5,295 bases of DNA from CAYNWK01 sp964400875 (GTDB taxonomy: Bacteria > Chloroflexota > Anaerolineae > Anaerolineales > UBA4823): assembly GCA_964400875.1 (NCBI GenBank), contig CAYNWK010000244.1, positions 1-5,295 on the forward strand, in the 5' to 3' direction. The translations under genes were made by a program, and so were the position numbers. The notes under the pieces are model-generated. The model was not told the DNA's origin. It saw only the letters and a list, made by a program, of their open reading frames with translations, and searched no databases. Positions 1 to 5,295 of the stretch are shown here, piece after piece (the first letter of the stretch is position 1; each line of letters begins with the position of its first letter).

Positions 1-2
1 TT

Positions 3-2093
3 CGATGGTTGGGCATCGACGAATTAGGTCAGACGATCAGCGGATTAGCCTTCGGTTTGTCCGGCTATCTAGTGACCCGGGCAGGCTTTTTAAGCGTAAA
101 TGCAGCTGCGGCCTGGCTTCCCTGGGTAATGTTGGGGGTAGGGCGTCTCTACGAACAGCGGCAATTTCCGTGGGGAATGAAATTCCGGGCGATCCTATTC
201 TTAGCAGTTGCCTTTGGGATGCAATTATTGGCTGGGCATGCACAAACTACCTGGTATACGCTGCTTCTTGCGGTTGCCTGGGGGATCTACCTTGCGGCGG
301 CAGGGATTAAATGGCGGGGTGCAACCCAAGAAAACCAAGTGGCTGCGCATAGCCTAAACAATAACCGCCTTCACAGTCTCAAATCTGTTCAAAACTTCAA
401 GGAATTAACCAGCTGGGGCATGTTATTGGGCTTAACTCTCTCATTTGCAATAGGATTGGCAGCTATTCAGCTCTTCCCGACTGCAGAGTATCTGCTTCAA
501 TCGCAGCGTTCCAGCGCTGTGGGCTACGAATTCGCCATGACATATTCATTCTGGCCCTGGCGGTTATTGTCCTTATTAGCGCCGTCCTTGTTTGGGGATC
601 CCCTGGTTGGGGACTATTGGGGATATGCCAATTTCTGGGAGGATGCGGTTTATATTGGCCTGATCCCCATTTTGTGCGCATTGAGCGTAATTCTGGGGTT
701 CATACGGCGAAAGAAATTCGAGGAATCGAGCCTGAAGCAGCCCTTGAGGGGTTTGATCGGATTCTTCCTGGGGGTCACGATCGTCGCATTTTTCCTTGCA
801 CTGGGCAGTAATACGCCGATTTTTCCCTGGTTGTACCGCCATATACCTACATTCGACATGTTTCAGGCGCCTACTCGCTTCTCCATCGTGGCAGAGTTTT
901 CCCTGGCGCTGTTAGCCGGAATCGGCGTGTCTCGGCTGCGTCGGCCTAGTGGACGCAGCCTTTATTGGGCGCGGTTGGGCACCGCCGGAGCGTTCGCCGT
1001 GATGCTGGGAGCGGGATTAGCCTGGTTATTAATGGGCTCCATCAGCCCGTCATTTATCCGGGCTACGGCGCTGGCTGGGGGGATAGGGTGCTTGTATGGC
1101 CTTTTGATCCTACTTGGGCCGGAACCCCATGAATTACACGACCAGGCCAAGCCATTCGGTTACAGGAGCTGGTCGTGGGCTATATCCATCGTCGTCGCTG
1201 GGGATCTGCTCGTTGCCGGATGGGGGATGAACCCGGGAGTGGAAACGAAGGTCTACCGGGAGAATCCGCTGGACAGCGCGCTAATTCAAGGTCTGTCGCC
1301 GGACGGCAGGCTCTATCTCCCCGCGGAGGATGAAGAGAGCTTAAAGTTTGACCGGTTTTTCCAATTCGAGTCGTTCGATTTGCGTTATGCGGATGACACC
1401 TGGTATGATGTGCGCTCGACATTTTTGCCCAACGTGAGCCTTTTGGATGGGATTCCTTCAGCCAATAACTTCGATCCGCTGGTTCCGGGGCGTTTCGACC
1501 AGTGGATGGACAGCTTGGAACAGGCAAAAGGACCGCAACGCGAGCGCATGCTGAACCTTATGGCGGTGAAAGTAGTAGAGAAAGTGGATCACGCTGACCC
1601 TCAATCGGTGATTTTTCAAAGTCGTGAGGCATTGCCGCGGTTGCGGTGGGTTTCCTGCGGATTGTCGTCAGGGTCGGGAACAGAATCGCTCAATCTCGTC
1701 CAACAGGAGTCATGGTCCCTGGATGAAGCCGTCGTCCTCGAACGGATCGGCTCAGAGCTGGACCAGGACTGTTCGCGAGCAGCGGAAGCGCGGATCAAGG
1801 TGCTCTCCGAAAGTCCGGAGCAAATGGTTCTTAATGTGAACGCAACTACCCCGGGCTACATTGTCCAGGCCGACGTATGGTATCCTGGATGGCAGGCGAG
1901 CATTGATGGGCAGCCCGTTGATATCCTGCGAGCCAATTACCTTTTTAGGGCAGTACCGGCGCCGGCAGGAGAACATATCATTGTTTTGAGTTACAAGCCG
2001 GTATCGTTTTACGCCGGAGTGGTGCTCAGCTTGATAAGCATCTGCGGTTTAATTGCCGGTGGATTTTTGAGTCGCAAATTCTTAACCGTGTGA
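3..2093 (+). CDS. YfhO-family polytopic membrane protein, C-terminal part (5' end outside window)
   Basis: The reading frame is open to the left edge (codons CGA TGG precede the TTG at position 9), so the TTG is internal and the N-terminus is missing. Residues below are counted from that TTG. About ten hydrophobic segments are visible, near 60-78, 83-100, 137-156, 215-233, 248-265, 292-310, 325-343, 352-370, 388-405 and 667-686. Between the last two lies a soluble, probably extracytoplasmic domain of about 260 residues. YfhO hallmarks are AAAWLPWVMLG near 33-43, FQAPTRFSIVAE at 285-296, a LPR motif at 542-544, and a C-terminal block with YPGWQASIDGQ (625-635), RANYLFRAVPAPAGEH and SYKP, just before the final membrane helix. 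Bacillus YfhO is a GT-C type enzyme of lipoteichoic acid glycosylation; GT-C catalytic acidic residues lie in the first outer loop, here outside the window, so activity cannot be judged. A role in transferring sugar from a lipid carrier to an envelope polymer is inferred. The family is fairly sure, the substrate unknown. Residues 104-134 form an Asn/Gln-rich polar loop. Confidence 0.88.
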   Translation, partial: RWLGIDELGQTISGLAFGLSGYLVTRAGFLSVNAAAAWLPWVMLGVGRLYEQRQFPWGMKFRAILFLAVAFGMQLLAGHAQTTWYTLLLAVAWGIYLAAAGIKWRGATQENQVAAHSLNNNRLHSLKSVQNFKELTSWGMLLGLTLSFAIGLAAIQLFPTAEYLLQSQRSSAVGYEFAMTYSFWPWRLLSLLAPSLFGDPLVGDYWGYANFWEDAVYIGLIPILCALSVILGFIRRKKFEESSLKQPLRGLIGFFLGVTIVAFFLALGSNTPIFPWLYRHIPTFDMFQAPTRFSIVAEFSLALLAGIGVSRLRRPSGRSLYWARLGTAGAFAVMLGAGLAWLLMGSISPSFIRATALAGGIGCLYGLLILLGPEPHELHDQAKPFGYRSWSWAISIVVAGDLLVAGWGMNPGVETKVYRENPLDSALIQGLSPDGRLYLPAEDEESLKFDRFFQFESFDLRYADDTWYDVRSTFLPNVSLLDGIPSANNFDPLVPGRFDQWMDSLEQAKGPQRERMLNLMAVKVVEKVDHADPQSVIFQSREALPRLRWVSCGLSSGSGTESLNLVQQESWSLDEAVVLERIGSELDQDCSRAAEARIKVLSESPEQMVLNVNATTPGYIVQADVWYPGWQASIDGQPVDILRANYLFRAVPAPAGEHIIVLSYKPVSFYAGVVLSLISICGLIAGGFLSRKFLTV
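934..966 (+). other. Terminator-like hairpin inside the YfhO gene
   Basis: GGCTGCGTC at 934-942 and GACGCAGCC at 952-960 are perfect reverse complements, giving a 9-bp GC-rich stem with a 9-base loop. TTTATT follows at 961-966. The shape resembles an intrinsic terminator, but it lies in the middle of an intact coding region, in the stretch encoding the Arg-rich segment between two membrane helices. The repeat is directly visible; any effect on transcription or mRNA stability is inferred, and chance pairing of Arg/Leu codons is possible. Confidence 0.4.
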
Positions 2094-2127
2094 GTCTGCT
2101 ACAGGGAAACATTTGGTGGATGGGCAG

Positions 2128-2151
2128 GAGTCCGTTCAAACGGCCTCTTTT
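2128..2151 (+). terminator. Candidate weak intrinsic terminator after the YfhO gene
   Basis: The sequence begins 34 bases past the YfhO stop codon. GAG-T-CCGT at 2128-2135 can pair with ACGG-C-CTC at 2140-2147, closing on a TCAA tetraloop with one T/C mismatch, and TTTT follows at 2148-2151. The position is right for ending the YfhO transcript before the candidate promoter of the next gene. The stem is short (3 bp plus 4 bp) and the T-tract has only four bases before a run of C, so termination would be partial at best. Confidence 0.42.
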
Positions 2152-2170
2152 CCCCGCAAACTGCGCTACT

Positions 2171-2199
2171 TTGCATAAATAATCGGGTTAGAATATTAC
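2171..2199 (+). promoter_or_regulatory. Candidate sigma-70-type promoter for the MoxR-DUF58 pair
   Basis: This AT-richer stretch lies in the gap before the ATPase gene. TTGCAT at 2171-2176 could be a -35 box, with TATTAC at 2194-2199 as a -10 box at 17 bases spacing. An alternative and closer -10 match is TAGAAT at 2189-2194 (five of six bases of TATAAT), but it has no good -35 at the right distance. Either would give a leader of roughly 45-50 bases. Matches are only moderate and the organism's promoter consensus is unknown. Confidence 0.33.
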
Positions 2200-2217
2200 T
2201 TCGGCGGTTGGTCACGT

Positions 2218-2234
2218 TTGAAGCATAAGTTCAA
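2218..2234. promoter_or_regulatory. Small dyad in the 5' leader of the ATPase gene
   Basis: TTGAA at 2218-2222 and TTCAA at 2230-2234 are inverted repeats around a 7-base spacer, lying between the candidate promoter and the Shine-Dalgarno sequence. It could be a small operator or a weak leader hairpin. Five base pairs can easily arise by chance, so this is a note rather than a firm call. Confidence 0.15.
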
Positions 2235-2239
2235 CTATT

Positions 2240-2246
2240 GGAGAGG
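2240..2246 (+). promoter_or_regulatory. Ribosome binding site fixing the ATPase start at ATG 2250
   Basis: GGAGAGG occupies 2240-2246, and its GGAG core (2240-2243) ends six bases before the ATG at 2250, a normal Shine-Dalgarno distance. An in-frame TTG at 2238 would begin inside or before this site and would leave it without use. The site therefore supports the ATG, four codons downstream. Confidence 0.75.
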
Positions 2247-2249
2247 ATC

Positions 2250-3206
2250 ATGCCAACAGTTCAAGAAATGTCTGCGCGCATTATCGATAATATCGAATCC
2301 GTCATCGTCGGCAAACGAGAGACCGTCGAACTTGCGGTGATCAGCCTGCTTTGCCGGGGGCATTTACTCATCGAGGATGTCCCTGGAGTTGGAAAGACGA
2401 TGTTAGCGCGCAGTCTTGCCCGGTCGTTAGGTTGTTCGTTTTCGCGCATCCAATTTACCCCGGATATGCTCCCCAGCGATGTAACCGGCGTTTCGATCTT
2501 CAACCAGGTCAGCCGGGAGTTCGAGTTTCGCCAGGGGCCAATTATGGCGCAGATCGTACTGGCGGATGAGATCAACCGCGCCACACCAAAGACGCAAGCA
2601 GCCTTGTTAGAAGCAATGGAAGAAAGACAGATAACGGTAGATGGCATTACCCATCCGTTGCCTCGACCGTTTATGGTCCTGGCCACCCAAAACCCAATTG
2701 AGTACGAAGGCACTTTTCCACTCCCAGAAGCTCAACTGGACCGCTTTTTGCTGAGGGTCAGACTGGGTTATCCACTCCTTGAGGACGAGATCGACGTCCT
2801 CGACCGGCAGCAATTTCGCCATCCCATCGAGGATTTAGAGAGCGTGATATCCGTTGAGGGAGTCATTGAAGCACAGGAGGCGGTCAAAGAAATTTACGTC
2901 GCCCCACCGATCAAACACTACATCGTAGAGCTCACCCGGCGGACGAGGGAATATCCCGAAGTGTATCTGGGCGCCAGCCCGCGAGGCAGCTTAACTTTAT
3001 TCCGTGCAGGACAGGCGCGCGCAGCCGTGCGAGGCAGAGATTTTGTGCTGCCCGATGATATCAAAGCGCTGGCGGAGGTTTCGCTTGGGCACCGCGTAAT
3101 CCTAGGTCCGGCCGCGCGCTTGCGCGATTTGAGCGCTTTCCAGGTCATCGAAGAGATCGTCGATACGGTCGCGGTTCCTGGAGGAGATTTGCGAGAGAGA
3201 GCTTGA
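2250..3206 (+). CDS. MoxR-family AAA+ ATPase
   Basis: The product has 318 residues, a usual length for MoxR ATPases, and appears complete. The nucleotide site is intact: Walker A EDVPGVGKT at 42-50 with the phosphate-binding Lys49, Walker B IVLADEINR at 102-110 with Asp106 and Glu107, sensor 1 LATQNP at 144-149, the arginine-finger region EAQLDRF at 160-166 (Arg165), and sensor 2 GASPRGS at 241-247 (Arg245). The C-terminal helical lid domain runs from about 210 to the end. MoxR ATPases are cytosolic, probably hexameric, and act as chaperone-like remodellers that help mature or insert other proteins, often ones with vWA domains. The gene next door encodes a DUF58 protein, the classic partner, and starts two bases after this stop codon, so the two are almost certainly co-transcribed. 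ATG 2250 is preferred over TTG 2238 because the Shine-Dalgarno sequence sits between them. The family is very sure; the client in this organism is unknown. Confidence 0.96.
   Translation: MPTVQEMSARIIDNIESVIVGKRETVELAVISLLCRGHLLIEDVPGVGKTMLARSLARSLGCSFSRIQFTPDMLPSDVTGVSIFNQVSREFEFRQGPIMAQIVLADEINRATPKTQAALLEAMEERQITVDGITHPLPRPFMVLATQNPIEYEGTFPLPEAQLDRFLLRVRLGYPLLEDEIDVLDRQQFRHPIEDLESVISVEGVIEAQEAVKEIYVAPPIKHYIVELTRRTREYPEVYLGASPRGSLTLFRAGQARAAVRGRDFVLPDDIKALAEVSLGHRVILGPAARLRDLSAFQVIEEIVDTVAVPGGDLRERA
3193..3201 (+). promoter_or_regulatory. Purine-rich ribosome binding site for the DUF58 gene, inside the ATPase gene
   Basis: GAGAGAGAG at 3193-3201, within the last codons of the ATPase gene, ends seven bases before the ATG at 3209 and is the most likely Shine-Dalgarno region. 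It would also serve a TTG at 3203, whose TTGA overlaps the ATPase stop codon. A stronger GGAGGAG at 3180-3186 is about 22 bases from the ATG, too far to act directly. The placement suggests translational coupling of the two genes. Confidence 0.5.
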
Positions 3207-3208
3207 AG

Positions 3209-4486
3209 ATGACCTCCGGTCAGCAGGTCGTCCTGGTTCTGCTGGGTATAAGCCTCATTGCAGGGGCTGTCTCCGGCGCCCAGATCTACTACCGCCTGGC
3301 ATATCTTTGGGGGATCTTGTTCGGCGGCAGCTGGTTTTGGTCGATTTTGGTGTTGCGCGGCGTGCGTGTCCGGCGGACTGCGCGAGCATTGCGGGCCCAG
3401 GTTGGACAGATCTTTGAAGAACGCTACGATGTTGATAATCCCGGCAGGCTACCCCGGTTGTGGCTGACCATTCGGGATGAATCGCCTTTACCCGGTTCCC
3501 AGGGTTCGCGAGTTTATCCGGTGATCGAAGGGAGACGCGGGCGTTCTTACGTTGCACGGACGCGCCTGACACAACGCGGCGTATTCCCTCTCGGACCGAC
3601 CATCCTGGAATCGGGTGACCCGTTCGGTTTGTTTCCTGTCAGCCAGGCCATTCCGGCGGAAGATTCGCTGCTGGTCTTCCCCATGCTGGTCGATATCCGC
3701 AGCTTTCCAAGTCCTCCGGGCGTGATGCCGGGCGGAGAGGCCTTGCGGCGCCGGACGCCGCAGATCACGCCGAATGCCTCCGGCGTCCGCGAATATGCTC
3801 CAGGCGATCCGCTGAGCCGGATCCACTGGCTGAGTTCCGCCCGCAGGGACCGGTTGATGTCGAAGGAGTTTGAACTCGACCCACAGACAGAAGTTTGGAT
3901 TTTCCTCGACGCAATGGCGGACGTGCAGGCGAAAACGCCGTATTCGCCGCCGGAAATCGAGGTCGAAAACTTGCGACGCATGTCCAGCCAGCACTTCCTG
4001 CCCCCTTCGACGGAAGAATATGCGGTCAGCATCGCAGCCTCTTTAGGTCGATACTATCTACGGCAGGAGCGTTCGGTGGGATTTGCTAGCGCCGGTCAAT
4101 CGGTCAGCGTCTTACCCCCGGACCGGAGCGGAAGGCAGCTGTCGAAGATGCTGGAAGCCTTAGCGCTGCTGCGCGCCGAAGGTGAGCTGCCCCTGCAGGG
4201 ACTATTGGAGATCCAGGCCCAGCACCTCTCCCGGGGAAGCACAGTCGTGTTTATCACGCCATCCGTCCAAGAGGAGGTCGCCCTGGCAGCGGATTACCTG
4301 CTCCGCCGGGGGCTGCGGCCGATCGCCGTGCTGTTGGATGCGGCTTCCTTCAACGGGGCGACGGGGACCGATCAGGTTGCTGCGATGTTGAGTTCCCTGC
4401 GCATCCCCACTCGCCGGGTTAAAAACGGGGACGACCTGGAGGCTGCGCTCTCCGGGACGCTTACGCAGCCCACCTGGCTAGGGTAG
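3209..4486 (+). CDS. DUF58 domain protein, membrane-anchored partner of MoxR
   Basis: From ATG 3209 the product has 425 residues. Two hydrophobic segments near 6-25 and 31-50 anchor it in the membrane, followed by a beta-rich stretch (about 60-165) with the family feature RGVFPLGP and DPFGLF at 137-142. The DUF58 signature follows: VREYAPGDPLSRIHW at 193-207, then SSARRDRLMSKEFE. A vWA-like fold begins at VWIFLDAMAD (229-238). At the metal site the usual DxSxS motif reads D-A-M-A-D (234-238), so both Ser are missing and metal binding is doubtful. DUF58 proteins pair with MoxR ATPases and are proposed adaptors or substrates in envelope-linked processes; no precise reaction is known. The gene lies two bases after the ATPase stop. 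An alternative TTG start at 3203 would add two residues and overlap that stop. Its 3' end overlaps the convergent dehydrogenase gene by nine bases. Codon use looks GC-rich. The family is very sure, the function only inferred. Confidence 0.94.
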   Translation: MTSGQQVVLVLLGISLIAGAVSGAQIYYRLAYLWGILFGGSWFWSILVLRGVRVRRTARALRAQVGQIFEERYDVDNPGRLPRLWLTIRDESPLPGSQGSRVYPVIEGRRGRSYVARTRLTQRGVFPLGPTILESGDPFGLFPVSQAIPAEDSLLVFPMLVDIRSFPSPPGVMPGGEALRRRTPQITPNASGVREYAPGDPLSRIHWLSSARRDRLMSKEFELDPQTEVWIFLDAMADVQAKTPYSPPEIEVENLRRMSSQHFLPPSTEEYAVSIAASLGRYYLRQERSVGFASAGQSVSVLPPDRSGRQLSKMLEALALLRAEGELPLQGLLEIQAQHLSRGSTVVFITPSVQEEVALAADYLLRRGLRPIAVLLDAASFNGATGTDQVAAMLSSLRIPTRRVKNGDDLEAALSGTLTQPTWLG

Positions 4487-5293
4487 TTCTACTGGCCACC
4501 AGATCTGCTCATCCCCCAACGCCCAATCCGGATATGACCTGCCAACGAGAAAGCGCTGGGTGTAGAGCACGGCCAGTTTAGCGTAGCGTTCCCCGGCTGT
4601 TGAGGCTAAATCATATAGCAAGGCCACCTGGGCGACATCCGCAAAGGACCTCAAGGCATCCTTGCTGTACCATTGAGCCTGATCCGCTCCAACCGCTGCC
4701 AGGTTATCCATCTCTTTTCCTAAAATGTCCCGGGCCAATTTTGCCTCATTCGTATCCGCGCGCTCCAATATGGTGAACATCTCGTCCAGGAAGGGCTCGT
4801 GTGCGCCCTTTTTCTGCATAGCCTCTAGCATATCCAGGGCCTGGATATTGCTGGCGCCTTCCCAGATGGCCGTAACCAGTGATTCGCGGTGCAGACGGGC
4901 GACGGCGTAATCCTCCATAAAACCGAGTCCGCCGAATAATTCCATCGCCAGGCGGGTTGTTTCAGCCCCATGCTCGGCGGTGCGGTTTTTCGCCAGGTGC
5001 GAGAGAAAACGGGCGTAATGATATTCGCTCGAGTAGGGCGGAGCTTGACCCCAGGAGCGGTCAAACGCGTCAATGGCGTAGAAAACCAGACAGAGACCGG
5101 CTGCGGTGCGAACCGCCAGATCGGTGAGGTCATAGCGAATGAGAGGGTGTTCGTGGAGCGGTTTCCCGAAACTGGAACGTGCGCGAACCCGGAAGAGCGA
5201 TTCGAGGTGGGCTTTACGCGCCAGGCCCATCGCGCCGATGGCGTTCCCCAACCGGGATACTGTCAGGTTCTCCAGGGTGTAATAAATGCCGAG
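4478..5293 (-). CDS. AidB-like acyl-CoA dehydrogenase, C-terminal 271 residues (5' end outside window)
   Basis: The minus-strand frame is open through the right edge: before the TTG at 5251 it continues with LGIYYTLENLTVSR, which belongs to the conserved core, so the real start lies beyond the window. Residues here count from the first whole codon. The C-terminal flavin-binding helical domain shows SRLGNAIGAMGLARKA (13-28), RSSFGKPL (39-46), MELFGGLGF (117-125) and RLHRES followed by IWEGASN (143-149). The Glu of IWEG (145) corresponds to the catalytic base of acyl-CoA dehydrogenases, which take two hydrogens from acyl-CoA using FAD. The RLHRE...IWEG block, and a helical tail of about 110 residues after it, resemble the AidB branch more than short-chain enzymes. 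E. coli AidB is induced in the response to DNA alkylation and binds DNA, but many AidB-like proteins in other bacteria may be plain fatty-acid enzymes. Substrate and electron acceptor are unknown. Nothing links it to the neighbouring MoxR pair beyond the convergent overlap. Confidence 0.92.
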   Translation of the reverse strand, partial: LGIYYTLENLTVSRLGNAIGAMGLARKAHLESLFRVRARSSFGKPLHEHPLIRYDLTDLAVRTAAGLCLVFYAIDAFDRSWGQAPPYSSEYHYARFLSHLAKNRTAEHGAETTRLAMELFGGLGFMEDYAVARLHRESLVTAIWEGASNIQALDMLEAMQKKGAHEPFLDEMFTILERADTNEAKLARDILGKEMDNLAAVGADQAQWYSKDALRSFADVAQVALLYDLASTAGERYAKLAVLYTQRFLVGRSYPDWALGDEQIWWPVELP

Positions 5294-5295
5294 GT

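Noticed and set aside
5..310. Plus-strand ATG frame of 101 codons at the left edge
   Set aside because: It overlaps the YfhO frame, which has clear family motifs and membrane segments. The 101-residue product resembles no known family.
2094..2249. Possible small RNA, tRNA or riboswitch in the intergenic gap
   Set aside because: No cloverleaf, conserved aptamer-like structure or long stem is visible; only a short terminator-like hairpin and promoter-like elements are.
2261..2713. Minus-strand open frame of 150 codons opposite the ATPase gene
   Set aside because: It lies entirely against the conserved ATPase core; the translation looks like a Ser/Ile-rich shadow with no recognisable domain.
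3744..3762. Perfect 7-bp hairpin TGCGGCG / CGCCGCA with a 5-base loop in the DUF58 gene
   Set aside because: It encodes an Arg-rich stretch in GC-rich DNA, where such pairing is expected by chance, and no T-tract follows.
3488..4032. Two long overlapping minus-strand open frames (168 and 161 codons) opposite the DUF58 gene
   Set aside because: They are a common by-product of GC-rich coding DNA. They lie against the conserved DUF58 signature and show no domain or convincing ribosome binding site.
1..5295. Mobile elements, CRISPR repeats, or a defence or toxin system
   Set aside because: I saw no direct-repeat array, no terminal inverted repeats and no transposase, recombinase, nuclease or toxin motifs in the coding frames.

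Overview
The window is an ordinary-looking piece of bacterial chromosome with four protein genes on about 5.3 kb, two of them cut by the window edges. The gene families and their sequence style (a long YfhO-type membrane protein, a MoxR ATPase with a DUF58 partner, and an AidB-like acyl-CoA dehydrogenase) suggest a Chloroflexota bacterium, perhaps Anaerolineae-like. That assignment is inferred from general family resemblance; no rRNA or other marker gene is present to confirm it. The base composition looks moderately GC-rich, and by eye the DUF58 gene is richer in GC than the YfhO gene.

Layout. (1) From the left edge to 2093, plus strand: the C-terminal roughly 700 residues of a YfhO-family polytopic membrane protein, with its N-terminus outside the window. 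(2) 2094-2249: the only real intergenic gap. It holds a plausible weak intrinsic terminator for the YfhO gene, a candidate promoter, a small dyad and a clear Shine-Dalgarno sequence. (3) 2250-3206, plus strand: a complete MoxR-type AAA+ ATPase with every expected nucleotide-binding motif. (4) 3209-4486, plus strand, two bases after the ATPase stop codon: a complete DUF58 protein with two N-terminal membrane segments. (5) 4478 to the right edge, minus strand: the C-terminal 271 residues of an AidB-like acyl-CoA dehydrogenase. It converges on the DUF58 gene and shares its last nine bases with it.

How they work together. MoxR and DUF58 proteins form a known pair: the ATPase is thought to act as a chaperone-like remodeller and the membrane-anchored DUF58 protein as its adaptor or target. 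The tight spacing here supports co-transcription from the promoter region near 2171-2199. The pair stands alone, because the genes that often follow it (transglutaminase-like or further vWA proteins) are replaced by the convergent dehydrogenase. The YfhO and dehydrogenase genes look functionally unrelated to the pair. I found no RNA gene, CRISPR array, mobile element or obvious new system. The points most worth a second look are the codon-aligned nine-base convergent stop overlap, the degenerate MIDAS motif of the DUF58 protein, and a terminator-like perfect hairpin inside the YfhO gene.
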